A DNA stretch of 64,000 nucleotides from Allopusillimonas lactea (GCF_021653995.1 NZ_JAJJOZ010000003.1:372001-436000), one strand, 5' to 3'. Positions 16,835 to 28,602 are shown, numbered from the stretch's first letter. Translations and numbers: made by a program. The notes: generated from the sequence alone by a model not told the origin.

Positions 16835-17398
16835 TCAGAAGGCCACCAGCGAATACGTTATGCGCTGCAGTACCATCATGGCCACCTGCGCCAGCACCAG
16901 TAGCACCAATGGCGAAAGGTCGATGCCACCGAGGTTGGGCATGATGCGGCGTATGGGGTCGAGCAGCGGGGCGGTAAGCGTATGCAGCACAGGCATTACC
17001 GGCGCCAGTGGGTTTACCCACGACAGCACTGCCTGGATCAGCACCACCCACAGCAGCACATTGAAGGCCCATTTGGCCATGGTAACCAGGGCGGCGATGC
17101 TCGTGGGCAACAACAGATGGAGGGCTGCCGGTGGCCCGAATACCAATGCGGCCTCGATCAGCAATGAGAGCAACGCCACAAGCCAACAGCACACCAGGCT
17201 GGGCCAATCTATTTTGTTGCTGGTGGGGATGACGCGGCGCGCGGGTTGCACGATCCAGTCGGTGATGCGAAGCACTGTTTGCGAATACGGATTGAACGGA
17301 TGCAGGCGTATGGCATACAGCCAGGCACGCAGGATCAGCGCGATACCGAACAGTGAAAAAATGATCTGGGTGAGAAATTGCGTGACGTCTCGGAACAT
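16835..17398 (-). CDS. YggT-family integral membrane protein
   Basis: A 187-residue membrane protein made of two YGGT repeats, each with paired hydrophobic helices, and an internal repeat of the type LNPYSQ / WVNPLAPVMP followed by DPIRRIMP. The motif ARRVIPTSNKIDWPSLV in the first half corresponds to RRIMPNLGGIDLSPLV in the second. Role unknown; homologues have been linked to osmotic tolerance and to membrane protein assembly. It converges on the lipoprotein gene across the terminator. Confidence 0.9.
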   Translation of the reverse strand: MFRDVTQFLTQIIFSLFGIALILRAWLYAIRLHPFNPYSQTVLRITDWIVQPARRVIPTSNKIDWPSLVCCWLVALLSLLIEAALVFGPPAALHLLLPTSIAALVTMAKWAFNVLLWVVLIQAVLSWVNPLAPVMPVLHTLTAPLLDPIRRIMPNLGGIDLSPLVLLVLAQVAMMVLQRITYSLVAF

Positions 17399-17475
17399 GG
17401 CAAGGCGTGGAGAGTGTCTAACGGATCATTGTCGCATGCATGGCCCGACAGAGAAATCGGCGGCGACAATAAAAA

Positions 17476-17496
17476 TGCCCGGCGTTGGGCCGGGCA
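17476..17496 (-). terminator. intrinsic terminator for the histone H1-like gene
   Basis: On the minus strand TGCCCGGC, a 5-base loop and GCCGGGCA (17496 to 17476) are followed by TTTTTATT. A second perfect 11-bp stem (17524-17534 with 17547-17557) lies between it and the stop codon of the H1-like gene. Confidence 0.82.
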
Positions 17497-17568
17497 AGCG
17501 GGTGCTGCGCGATGCGGCGTGTGACAAGGCGCGCGACATGCAGGTTGCGCGCCTTGTGTTTCGGCCGA

Positions 17569-18288
17569 TCAGGGGCGGCCACCTGTAGGGAAGGGCCACG
17601 ATGCAGCGGGGTTGATGGTTTGCTTGGCTTCGGGCGCGGGCGTTGCTTCTTTGCTGGCCTGGGCTGCTGCCTTGACGCTTGCCTTCTTTGGCGCACGCTT
17701 GGCGGGTGCTTTCTTGGCTGCCGATGCTGCCTTGGCCGGCGCCTTTGTGGCTACCGCTTTCTTTGCGGCGGCCTTTTTGGCCGGTGCCTTCTTGGCGACT
17801 GCCTTCTTGGCAGCAGCTTTCTTGGCCGGTGCTTTCTTGGCGACTGCCTTCTTTGCTGGCGCCTTCTTGGCTACGGCTTTTTTGGCGACCGTTTTCTTGG
17901 CGGCTGCTGCCTTGGTAGCGGTTTTCTTGACTGCCACTTTCTTGGCCGGTGCCTTCTTTGCTACCGCTTTTTTTGCAACTGCCTTCTTGGCGACTGCTTT
18001 CTTTGCGACGGCTTTTTTGGCGACTGCTTTTTTGGCGACAGCTTTCTTGGCAGCGACTTTCTTGACCGTTGCCTTCTTGGCTACGGCTGCTTTCTTGGCG
18101 GGAGATTTGGTCGCGGTGGTTTTCTTGGCGGCCGCTTTCTTCGCTACTGCTGTCGTTTTCTTTGCGGGTGCTGCCTTCTTGGCGGCTACGGTTTTTTTGA
18201 CGACGGCTTTTTTGGCGGGTGTTGCTTTCTTGGCGGTTGCAGCTTTCTTGGTTGCCGCTTTCTTCACGGCCTTCTTGGCTGTTGCCAT
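17569..18288 (-). CDS. histone H1-like DNA-binding protein (Lys/Ala-rich)
   Basis: A 239-residue protein of almost only Ala, Lys, Val, Thr and Pro, built from AKKAVAKKAPAKK-type pentads. It resembles the C-terminal tail of eukaryotic histone H1 and the Bordetella BpH1 and Hc1-like proteins. Expected to bind and compact DNA. Start ATG at 18288 has AGGAG 8 bases upstream. About six consecutive KKAVA units lie near residues 75-105. The C terminus (PAPEAKQTINPAASWPFPTG) is not repetitive. Such genes vary in repeat number among strains. Confidence 0.88.
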   Translation of the reverse strand: MATAKKAVKKAATKKAATAKKATPAKKAVVKKTVAAKKAAPAKKTTAVAKKAAAKKTTATKSPAKKAAVAKKATVKKVAAKKAVAKKAVAKKAVAKKAVAKKAVAKKAVAKKAPAKKVAVKKTATKAAAAKKTVAKKAVAKKAPAKKAVAKKAPAKKAAAKKAVAKKAPAKKAAAKKAVATKAPAKAASAAKKAPAKRAPKKASVKAAAQASKEATPAPEAKQTINPAASWPFPTGGRP

Positions 18289-18377
18289 AGTAATGCTCCT
18301 TGAGATCGAGTCGAAGAGTACGTCCACCCATTTGATATGGCCCCCACTACAGGATGCGACCCATCTCAAATGGCGCA

Positions 18378-18412
18378 AGGCGTGCAACGCACTTGCTGTG
18401 CGTTGCACGCCT
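18378..18412. terminator. 15-bp perfect inverted repeat downstream of nrdB
   Basis: AGGCGTGCAACGCAC (18378-18392), loop of 5, GTGCGTTGCACGCCT (18398-18412). It lies 35 bases after the nrdB stop and about 90 before the H1-like start, both on the minus strand. It has no T-tract, so it may be a weak or Rho-assisted terminator or an mRNA 3'-end stabiliser for nrdAB. Confidence 0.55.
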
Positions 18413-18446
18413 AGAGTCTAACGTAGCTTCGCTTGTCAACCAAGCA

Positions 18447-19601
18447 TTATTCCCAGCTAAGTGCCCCACCGGTCTGATATTCGATGACGCGTGTCTCAAA
18501 AAAGTTGCGTTCTTTCTTCAGATCGATCATCTCAGCCATCCATGGGAATGGATTTTCTTCTTGGCCGAAGAGCGGTTCAATGCCGATTTGTTGGCAACGG
18601 CGATTGGCGATGAAGCGCAGATAAGACTTGAACATCGACGCGTTCAAACCGAGCACGCCGCGCGGCATGGTGTCTTCAGCGTAAGCATATTCAAGGTCTA
18701 CAGCGGTTTTGAAGAGCGCGCGGATCTCTTCGCGGAACGCTGGCGTCCATAGATGCGGGTTCTCCAGTTTGATCGTGTTGATGAGATCAATGCCGAAATT
18801 GCAGTGCATGGATTCATCGCGCAGGATATACATGTACTGCTCGGCGGCACCCGTCATTTTGTTCTGTCGGCCCAGCGCAAGGATTTGCGTAAAACCAACA
18901 TAGAAGAACAAACCTTCCATCAGGCATGCGAAAACAATCAGCGAACGCAGCAATGCCTGGTCGGCTTCCAGCGTGCCTGTCTTGAATTCCGGGTCGGCGA
19001 TGGCATCGATGAACGGGATCAGGAATTCATCCTTGGCGCGGATGGACGGGACCTCGTTGTAGGCGTTGAAGATCTCGCCTTCGTCGAGGTCGAGACTCTC
19101 GACGATGTATTGATAGGCGTGTGTATGGATGGCCTCTTCGAACGCCTGCCGCAACAGGAACTGGCGCGCTTCGGGGGCGGTGATGTGGCGGTACGTGCCG
19201 AGCACGATGTTGTTGGCGGCCAGCGAATCGGCCGTCACGAAGAAGCCGAGGTTGCGCTTGACGATGCGGCGCTCGTCTTCGGTGAGCCCGTTGGGGTTCT
19301 TCCATAGCGCGATGTCGCGCGACATGTTGATCTCTTGCGGCATCCAGTGGTTGGCGCACGTGGCGAGATATTTTTCCCAGGCCCATTTGTACTTGAACGG
19401 TACGAGTTGGTTGACGTCGGTCGTGCCGTTGATGATGCGCTTGTCGGCGGCGCGGACGCGGCTGGGCTTGTCTGCGCCAGCGGTGTTATCGGACTCGTGC
19501 GAGGAGGGCGCGGCAATGGCTGTATCCAGGCCGGGCAGGCCGCCTTGGCTGGCCGCGGGTGCGGCGGGTTGGGTGGCGGGGGTGTCGTCCCAATTCAACA
19601 T
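18447..19601 (-). CDS. nrdB: class Ia ribonucleotide reductase, beta subunit
   Basis: NrdB houses the di-iron/tyrosyl radical cofactor that starts catalysis in NrdA. The 384-residue protein shows the iron/radical segment FEEAIHTHAY (E156, H159 and Y163 as the radical tyrosine) and the second-ligand block DESMHCNFGIDLI. The start is the ATG at 19601 with GGAAAG upstream; an in-frame ATG 18 bases earlier overlaps that ribosome site. It follows nrdA after 146 bases on the same strand. Control through the NrdR boxes before nrdA is expected to include it. Confidence 0.96.
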   Translation of the reverse strand: MLNWDDTPATQPAAPAASQGGLPGLDTAIAAPSSHESDNTAGADKPSRVRAADKRIINGTTDVNQLVPFKYKWAWEKYLATCANHWMPQEINMSRDIALWKNPNGLTEDERRIVKRNLGFFVTADSLAANNIVLGTYRHITAPEARQFLLRQAFEEAIHTHAYQYIVESLDLDEGEIFNAYNEVPSIRAKDEFLIPFIDAIADPEFKTGTLEADQALLRSLIVFACLMEGLFFYVGFTQILALGRQNKMTGAAEQYMYILRDESMHCNFGIDLINTIKLENPHLWTPAFREEIRALFKTAVDLEYAYAEDTMPRGVLGLNASMFKSYLRFIANRRCQQIGIEPLFGQEENPFPWMAEMIDLKKERNFFETRVIEYQTGGALSWE

Positions 19602-19747
19602 AATTCTTTCCTGTGGCAATGAGGCCGCGCGCCTTGCGGCACGCGGTGTGCTGGCATGATGAGCACTGTGCGCTGGCTGGCCTGCGTCGTGCTCTTATTA
19701 AGAGCTGTTTGCTGGCCGGCCGGTTTCGCACGATGTCTGTACGCGAC

Positions 19748-22669
<2,922 letters not shown>

Positions 22670-22783
22670 GCAGGCTCCTGGAGCGATCGGTGGCGCGCGG
22701 GGCGCCGGGAGTTTCTGGTTGGCGGAATCAGGCAGAATGCGTACTGCTGACTGGGTGATAGACGTAGAACTGCTTGCCTACAC

Positions 22784-22828
22784 CACTATATATTGTGGTT
22801 TTTGTGGTTTTGAACACTAATTGTAGTG
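22784..22828 (-). promoter_or_regulatory. tandem NrdR boxes upstream of nrdAB
   Basis: Box 1 is CACTATATATTGTG (22784-22797), which matches all 14 positions of the NrdR core CACWATATATWGTG. Box 2 is CACTAATTGTAGTG (22815-22828), matching 11 of 14. Their starts are 31 bp apart, three helical turns, the usual spacing for cooperative NrdR repression. Box 2 overlaps the predicted -10. The regulator gene nrdR is in this window at 54.1 kb. Confidence 0.88.
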
Positions 22829-22848
22829 ACAGGATTGAGGTCAGGCAA
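22820..22848 (-). promoter_or_regulatory. sigma-70 promoter of nrdAB
   Basis: On the minus strand TTGCCT (22848-22843), a 17-base spacer and TACAAT (22825-22820). The predicted start of transcription lies near 22813, between the two NrdR boxes, leaving a leader of about 145 bases. Confidence 0.72.
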
Positions 22849-22896
22849 GTGCATTTCAGGCTTGATTTTTTCACGTGTCTATGGCCTGGGTTTGAA

Positions 22897-22928
22897 TAAA
22901 AAAGCGGCCTCCCACCGGGAAGCCGCTT
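22897..22928 (-). terminator. intrinsic terminator of the amidase operon
   Basis: Read on the minus strand: AAGCGGC (22928-22922), a GC-rich loop that can pair further (TTCCCGGTGGGAG), GCCGCTT (22908-22902), then TTTTTAT. It lies about 180 bases after the amidase stop and upstream of the nrdA promoter. Confidence 0.8.
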
Positions 22929-23109
22929 GTGCCAAGCATCCGCGCCCATTCGTGCAAGGATGAGCCGAGAGGCTGGCGTTGAATTGCCTAATTGTAAATT
23001 ATTGTTACGTCATTGCCGCGCTTATTACGTTTCTCTACCATCATCCCCTCACGCCGTGCAGGCCGCTCGGGCAGCCCGCACAACCGGCGCCCGCCAAGGG
23101 CTGCGCAAC

Positions 23110-24495
23110 TCACAAGGTTGTTCCGGTCTGCCGCACCGTTGTCAGCGCTTGTTCGATCTCCCGGCCGGCTTGCAGAATGCGGGCATCGGCCATGGCCGGC
23201 CCAGCCACCATCAGGCCCACAGGCGCTTCGTCGGAGGCGTGGCAGGGCAGCGACAGGGCACAGCCGTCCAGGAAGTTGATCAGCGTGGGGTTGCGCAATA
23301 TCAGGCCATTGGCGGCGAAATAGGCTTCGTCGGTTGCCTTCAGCGTGGCGATGGCGGGCGCCACCACGGGCACAGTGGGCAGCAGCATTGCATCAAAGCG
23401 GGTCAGCCGGTGGGCAACGCTGGCTGCCCAGCGGGGGCGCACCTGCATCACTTCGATGTAGTCGGCGGCGGTCATGTCGCGCCCACGCAGGATGCGCGAG
23501 GCCACACGCGGATCGTATTCGCCTTCCGCGCGTGCCAGCAGCCTCTGGTGCCAGGCCCATGCTTCGGCGCAAACCAGGCCGCCTTTGCGGTTGATGTCGG
23601 CAAGTTCATCGAACTCCGGGATGGTGACGTATTCGATCTGCGCACCGTGGTCGCGCAATACCTGCAGCGCCCGGTCGAAGGCGGCACGGACGGCGTCATC
23701 AGCCCCGTCGAGCACGACATTCTTGGGCACGGCCAGGCGCAGCCCGCCGGCCCCGGGGGATTCGACTGCAGGCGCGGTGGAGCCCGGCCATGGCTGGCCC
23801 GCCAGAATGGCATCGGTGATGGCGCAGCAGTCTACCGATGCACCCAGTGGGCCAATGGAATCCAGCGAGAACGACAGCGGCACCGCGCCTTGTGACGGCA
23901 CCCGGCGAGCCGTCGGCTTGAAGCCGGTCAGGCCGCAAAAGGCCGACGGGATGCGCACTGAGCCGCCCGTGTCGGTGCCGATAGACACGACAGACATGCC
24001 GTCAGCCACCGCGACGCCCGCGCCTGAGGATGAGCCGCCGGGTATGCGCCCGGTGGCGCGGTCCCAGGGCGAGCTGGGCGTGCCATAGTGCGGGTTAATG
24101 CCCAGGCCGGAGAAAGCGAACTCCGTCATGTTGGTCTTGCCCACAACGATGGCGCCGGCCGCGAGCAGGCGCTGCACGATGGGGGCGTTGCTGGCGGCGG
24201 GTGCTGACCCGCGCAGCACGGTGGAGCCCGACCAGGTTTCCTGGCCCGCGACGTCAAAGAGGTCTTTCACCGAGACGGGCAACCCTTCCAGCGGCGATCG
24301 CGCCAAGCCGGCCGCGCGCAGCGTATCGGAGGCGCGTGCGGCAGCCAGCGCCTGTTCGCGATACACCTGGGTAAAGGCGCGGGCGCCTTCGCCAGCCGTG
24401 TCTTCGATACGCCTCAGGGCTGACTCGGTGAGGGTGGTGGCGCTTGTTTCGCCATTGTTCAGCGATGTTTGCAGGGCTTGGATCGTGGGAAGCAT
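23110..24495 (-). CDS. amidase-signature family hydrolase
   Basis: A 461-residue amidase-signature enzyme. The Ser-cisSer-Lys triad is visible: SVKDLF with K77, GGSSSG (153-158, cis-Ser S155) and GTDTGGSVRIP with nucleophile S179. The family cleaves amide, urea or carbamate C-N bonds; substrates range from aryl amides to allophanate and malonamate. It is the last gene of the set LysR / DUF1445 / TRAP / DUF2848 / amidase, so it should act on the imported compound or its product. A strong hairpin separates it from DUF2848. Confidence 0.9.
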   Translation of the reverse strand: MLPTIQALQTSLNNGETSATTLTESALRRIEDTAGEGARAFTQVYREQALAAARASDTLRAAGLARSPLEGLPVSVKDLFDVAGQETWSGSTVLRGSAPAASNAPIVQRLLAAGAIVVGKTNMTEFAFSGLGINPHYGTPSSPWDRATGRIPGGSSSGAGVAVADGMSVVSIGTDTGGSVRIPSAFCGLTGFKPTARRVPSQGAVPLSFSLDSIGPLGASVDCCAITDAILAGQPWPGSTAPAVESPGAGGLRLAVPKNVVLDGADDAVRAAFDRALQVLRDHGAQIEYVTIPEFDELADINRKGGLVCAEAWAWHQRLLARAEGEYDPRVASRILRGRDMTAADYIEVMQVRPRWAASVAHRLTRFDAMLLPTVPVVAPAIATLKATDEAYFAANGLILRNPTLINFLDGCALSLPCHASDEAPVGLMVAGPAMADARILQAGREIEQALTTVRQTGTTL

Positions 24496-24538
24496 AAGAA
24501 CTGGCTCTCCGGTTGGTTGTCGGATTCGTTCGGATACG

Positions 24539-24566
24539 GTGAGCGGGCCGGACTCGGCCCGCTCAC
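24539..24566. repeat. 12-bp perfect stem-loop between DUF2848 and amidase genes
   Basis: GTGAGCGGGCCG (24539-24550), loop GACT, CGGCCCGCTCAC (24555-24566). No T-tract follows on the minus strand, so it more likely affects mRNA stability or partial termination inside the operon. It explains part of the 178-base gap. Confidence 0.6.
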
Positions 24567-24673
24567 TCTATATAGAAGACACGCGTTCGGCGCGGCAGTG
24601 TTGCATGGTCCCGCCTTGCGACCTTGGGCGACAGGGCGCGTGATCACCAGGGGCGCGATACGACCCGATAGGC

Positions 24674-25360
24674 TCATGCAATTTCGGGCAGGATTTCCTG
24701 TGTGTAGCGATGGCGGATGCTGCGGCCCAGAACGGGGTCGTGCAGTTCCATCGTGAAGACCGCCGCAGGACGGATGCCGCCTTGCACGGTGACAGTGCCG
24801 CACGTCATGCCGTGGCCCTCGGGCAGGACGTCGCTGCCAAAGCGGGCGCGGATCAGCTCCAGAGGAGGGCGCAACTGCGACATCGGCCCTTCCTGGTACA
24901 GCACCTGTTTGCCACCTTCTTCGATCCACGCGCGCAGGATAAGTTGGTCCCAATGGTCGGCAACGCTGTCCAGCGTCCAGGCTTCGGTTGCCACGGGCTT
25001 GATGCACAACTGCTTGGACAGCGCCACACTGTGCGCTTCGAGTTTGCGATCTGTATGGTCGGACGCAAGGCTCACATACATATGCCCGCTATGGGTAAAT
25101 ACAAATGCCTCGGCCTCGCCAGAGGACTCGGCGCCCACCACCTGTACCTGTTCGCTCTGGATGAGCTGATTGGCAGCCACCTGGTAGAACAGGGGCACTG
25201 CGCTGGGGCGCGGCACGCCCAGTTCGGCCAGTTCCTGGATGTGGTGTTCGATGGCATCCCGGTCGCGGCCGGCCCAGCCTGCGATGATCAGGGTATCGAT
25301 GTCGACATTGATCGTACTGGCGGCCGCGTCGTTGGCGGGCACCTGAAACTGCAGTTTCAT
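24674..25360 (-). CDS. DUF2848 family protein
   Basis: A 228-residue soluble protein matching DUF2848 by length and by the segments LIIAGWAGRDRDAIEHHI near the N terminus, SAVPLFYQVAANQL, and the late GHGMTCGTVTVQGGIRP. The pattern resembles the fumarylacetoacetate-hydrolase-like fold, with the acidic/His metal-ligand region not obvious by eye. Function unknown. It sits between the TRAP permease (65 bases) and the amidase, so it likely acts in the same catabolic route, perhaps as a hydrolase or decarboxylase. Confidence 0.75.
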   Translation of the reverse strand: MKLQFQVPANDAAASTINVDIDTLIIAGWAGRDRDAIEHHIQELAELGVPRPSAVPLFYQVAANQLIQSEQVQVVGAESSGEAEAFVFTHSGHMYVSLASDHTDRKLEAHSVALSKQLCIKPVATEAWTLDSVADHWDQLILRAWIEEGGKQVLYQEGPMSQLRPPLELIRARFGSDVLPEGHGMTCGTVTVQGGIRPAAVFTMELHDPVLGRSIRHRYTQEILPEIA

Positions 25361-25425
25361 CTTAAAGACTCCAAAAAGACGGCGCCGCGCGGTGCGTCAC
25401 GCGGCCGGAAAACAGAATGCCTCGG

Positions 25426-26712
25426 TTACAGCGTCACCACGGTGGGCAGCCACAGCGCCAAGCCGGGAACGAGTGCCAAAATCAGCACCATCAGCAGCAT
25501 CATCACTACAAAAGGCAGGGCGCCTTTCATGACGGCGTTCATGCTGCCGCTGGTGCGCAGGCTCTGCACCACGAACAGGTTCAGGCCCACGGGCGGGGTG
25601 ATCAGCGCTGCCTCGACCATGATGATGATGACAATCCCCAGCCAGATGGGATCGAACCCCAGGGCCACCATGATCGGGGTAACGATGGGGATGGTGGTGA
25701 TCATCATCGACAGCGTTTCCATGAAGCAGCCGAGCACCAGGTAGAACACCACCATGATGAGCAGCATAGTCATGGGCGAGACGTTCAGCCCGGTGATCGA
25801 GTTGGTGATCGCTGTGGTCAGGCCGGTGGCGGACATGATGAAGTTCAGGAAGGCCGCGCCGATCACGATCAACATAATCATGGCAGTGGCTTTCATCGTA
25901 CCTTCGAATACCTCGCGCAGCATGCGCAGCGTGAGGCGCCGGGCAAAGGCGGCCAGGATCAGCGCACCAGACACGCCCAGTGCGGCCGCTTCGGTCGGCG
26001 TTGCGAGGCCGGCGTAGATCGACCCCACTACCAGCAGAAAAATAAACAACGGTGGCAAGAGGTGCACCAGGCTGGCGATGCGTTCGCCCCAGCTTGCGCG
26101 GGTGCGTTCGCCGCCCCATGCGGGCTTGGCGACGCAGGCGATGGCGATGGCGGCCATGAATAGCGCTGCCATGAGCAGGCCGGGGATAATCCCTGCCAGA
26201 TAGAGCCGCGGTACCGAGGTGTTGGTGAGTACGCCGTAGATGATGAGGTTGATCGAAGGCGGAATAAGTATGCCCAGCGTGCCGCCAGCGGCCAGGCTGC
26301 CCAGGAAGAGCGATTCGTTATAGCCCTTCTTCTGGATTTGCGGGATGGCCACCGTACCGACTGTTGCGGCAGTGGCCACGCTGGAGCCCGACGTGGCGGC
26401 GAACAGTGCGCTGGCACCGATGTTGGCATGCATCAGCCCACCGGGCAGCCACGACAGCCACAGGCTCATGGCCCCGTACATACGCTCGGCGAGCCCGGAG
26501 CGCAGCAGGATTTCGCCCAGCATGACGAACAGCGGAATCGACACCAGGAGGAACTCATTGCTGGTGGACCACGACACTTCGCCAATAGCCCGCGTGAGCG
26601 GCAGCATGGAGTAGAGCGGATCCATGATCAGGCCCAGCACGCCCAGCGCGGCACCGACCGGGATACTGGCGCCCAGCAGCACCAGCAGCAGGATGAGGGA
26701 GGTTGCGATCAT
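25426..26712 (-). CDS. TRAP transporter large permease, DctM type
   Basis: A 428-residue polytopic membrane protein with about 12 hydrophobic helices and DctM landmarks such as FAATSGSSVATAATVG and GILIPPSINLIIYG. It forms the ion-coupled permease with the small subunit DctQ, whose stop codon overlaps its ATG (ATGA at 26709-26712). It receives substrate from the DctP protein encoded upstream, using a sodium gradient. Substrate not deducible from sequence alone. Confidence 0.94.
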   Translation of the reverse strand: MIATSLILLLVLLGASIPVGAALGVLGLIMDPLYSMLPLTRAIGEVSWSTSNEFLLVSIPLFVMLGEILLRSGLAERMYGAMSLWLSWLPGGLMHANIGASALFAATSGSSVATAATVGTVAIPQIQKKGYNESLFLGSLAAGGTLGILIPPSINLIIYGVLTNTSVPRLYLAGIIPGLLMAALFMAAIAIACVAKPAWGGERTRASWGERIASLVHLLPPLFIFLLVVGSIYAGLATPTEAAALGVSGALILAAFARRLTLRMLREVFEGTMKATAMIMLIVIGAAFLNFIMSATGLTTAITNSITGLNVSPMTMLLIMVVFYLVLGCFMETLSMMITTIPIVTPIMVALGFDPIWLGIVIIIMVEAALITPPVGLNLFVVQSLRTSGSMNAVMKGALPFVVMMLLMVLILALVPGLALWLPTVVTL

Positions 26713-27332
26713 GATGCATCCCCTCGAACCATGCGGGCGCCCGCTTCGGCTTCTTCCTTGGCCTCTTCTTCAATCGAACGCATCCCGGCAACGGCGCGCA
26801 CGGTGGCGATATCGCCGCGCACCATCGCAATCGATGCGCGCAGCAACATCAGGGCCAGCACAATGCACAGCCAGATCAACCCCGCGACCCAGATGAATTG
26901 GGGTATCCACAGCGGTGTGGCCAGTATGGTGTTGGCGGCGGCGTTATTGTCCCACGAGAGCATCGCCACACCGCTTGCGTAACGTGTGACGTAGGCAATG
27001 AACACTGCCAGCCCGACCAGAGCCAGCCAGTCGAGGATGGCGCAGATGCGGGTGGGAAGGTGCTGATACAGCGCATCAATGCGGATGTTGGCGCGATCGA
27101 GGGTGGCGAAGGACAGCGCCCAGGAAATGCTGATGGCGAAGGCGTAGCCGGACAGTTCGTCCGAACCGCCCAGCCCATAGGGGGAAAACTTGCGCAGCAG
27201 GACATCCACCGTGATGTAGAGCGCGCTGACCAGTGTCAGTGCGCCGGCGGCCCAGATGGCCGCGCGCGACAGCGAGGTGGCCGCCGCCAGCAGGCGGCCC
27301 AGCACGCCGGGATCAGAAAAACTTGCGTTCAC
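26709..27332 (-). CDS. TRAP transporter small permease, DctQ type
   Basis: A 207-residue protein with four predicted transmembrane helices (about 26-48, 63-82, 107-130, 145-170) and DctQ features such as VDVLLRKFSPYG and DELSGYAFAISISWALSF. I chose the GTG at 27332 because GAGG lies 7 bases upstream and the resulting N terminus fits the family; the frame is open further upstream without homology. The C-terminal 25 residues are unusually acidic (EEEAKEEAEAG). Confidence 0.88.
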   Translation of the reverse strand: MNASFSDPGVLGRLLAAATSLSRAAIWAAGALTLVSALYITVDVLLRKFSPYGLGGSDELSGYAFAISISWALSFATLDRANIRIDALYQHLPTRICAILDWLALVGLAVFIAYVTRYASGVAMLSWDNNAAANTILATPLWIPQFIWVAGLIWLCIVLALMLLRASIAMVRGDIATVRAVAGMRSIEEEAKEEAEAGARMVRGDAS

Positions 27333-27381
27333 GATAGACCTCGCTATCAAGGTTAAATGGGCGCGTTCAGGGGCGTTATAG

Positions 27382-27409
27382 GGGCGCCCCCACGGACATG
27401 GGGGCGCCC
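27382..27409 (-). terminator. strong hairpin between dctP and dctQ
   Basis: GGGCGCCCCC (27382-27391), an 8-base loop, GGGGGCGCCC (27400-27409). It stands 43 bases after the dctP stop and before the dctQ ribosome site, with more GC-rich inverted sequence beside it. It has no T-tract. In solute-receptor operons such hairpins commonly protect the receptor mRNA or cut transcription so that receptor exceeds permease. Confidence 0.5.
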
Positions 27410-27451
27410 GCAGGGGGGCGCGCTCCCTGGCGCCGCCCGTGACCCCGCTGT

Positions 27452-28510
27452 TTACTTGGATGCCGTAACGTTCAGTACTTTGCCAACGGTGGCATTCCAC
27501 TCTTTCACGCAATCGGCGGAGCATCGCGCCGCCCACTGCGGCACGATGGTGTCGGCCGTGATTTTCTTCAGCAATTCACGGTCCGCATCCGAGGGTTCGA
27601 CCAGCGTCATCTTGCCTTTCACGGGCAGCGTGCAGGCTGCGGCGCCGGTATTGCAGTCATAGCCCTGCTGGGTTTCCTGCGCGGCCGCATCCCAGATCTT
27701 GTCGATCATGACACCGATGTTCTTCTGCAGAAAATCCTGCACCTTGGGATCCAGCTTGTTCCAATAGCCCATATTGGCGGCGTGAATCTGCTGGTTCCAG
27801 TTGATGGGCAGCTTGACGAGGTGGGTACTGACCTCGTACCACTTTGCCGAGTAGCCCGACATGGAGCCGGTGATGGCACAGTTAACGACGCCGTTCTGCA
27901 GCGCGGGGACGACTTCGCCAAAGGGCAGCGTGACGCTGGTGCCGCCCAGTGCCTGAATGAACTCCGCCTGGGTACGACTGCTAGTGCGCACCTTTTTGCC
28001 CTTGAGGTCGTTCAGGCTGGCGATCTTGGCATTGCAGAACAGCACCTGGGCAGGATAGGGTGAAAAGCCAAGCACTTTGACGTTGTTGCCCGCATAGTAT
28101 TTGGCAAACACGGGTTCGAAGGCTTCGGTGATCTTGCGCGCAACCTTAACGTCGGGCGCGATACCGGCCAGGTCGATGGCCTCGTTCATGGGGTTGTCGG
28201 TGGCAAAGTACGACATCGTGGCCGTGCCGATAGGCACCACGCCCTGGCCGATGAGGCGCAGGATCTCGGGCCCTTTCAGGCCCATTTCATTGAAACCCTT
28301 GATCGTCGCGGTGACCTGGCCGTTGGAGAGTTCCGGCACCGTCTTGGTCCAGAACGGCTGCTCGAAATTCTGGTAGGCGGTCAGGTTGCTCAACCCGCCC
28401 ACAACCTGAAGCTGGGTCTTGGGCAGCCCGTCAACCTTTTCCTGGGCGTATGCGCCCGCGGACAGGATCAATGCGCCGGCGGCAAAGGTGGTCATGAACG
28501 AGCGTTTCAT
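27452..28510 (-). CDS. TRAP transporter solute-binding protein, DctP family
   Basis: A 352-residue periplasmic receptor. The N terminus MKRSFMTTFAAGALILSAGAYA is a Sec signal peptide with cleavage after AYA. The mature protein has the DctP pattern, including RTSSRTQAEFIQALGGTSVTLPFGEV, which carries the conserved arginine that binds the substrate carboxylate, and QNGVVNCAITGSMSG. An extra loop with cysteines (DCNTGAAACTLP) and two late ones (CSADC) is unusual. It precedes dctQM. Confidence 0.92.
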   Translation of the reverse strand: MKRSFMTTFAAGALILSAGAYAQEKVDGLPKTQLQVVGGLSNLTAYQNFEQPFWTKTVPELSNGQVTATIKGFNEMGLKGPEILRLIGQGVVPIGTATMSYFATDNPMNEAIDLAGIAPDVKVARKITEAFEPVFAKYYAGNNVKVLGFSPYPAQVLFCNAKIASLNDLKGKKVRTSSRTQAEFIQALGGTSVTLPFGEVVPALQNGVVNCAITGSMSGYSAKWYEVSTHLVKLPINWNQQIHAANMGYWNKLDPKVQDFLQKNIGVMIDKIWDAAAQETQQGYDCNTGAAACTLPVKGKMTLVEPSDADRELLKKITADTIVPQWAARCSADCVKEWNATVGKVLNVTASK

Positions 28511-28602
28511 TGTGTTCTCCTGAAGGGGCTGCGATGCCCACGTAGATGTTGTTGGAGGTATGTCACTGCTTGGAGTACCGCCAGGCTATGCCCGGCTGGG
28601 GA

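Noticed and set aside
17485..18303. Plus-strand cysteine/leucine/glycine-rich or phenylalanine/alanine-rich reading frames over the H1-like gene
   Set aside because: They arise from the repetitive AAG/GCC codons of the H1-like gene read backwards and have no start signal.
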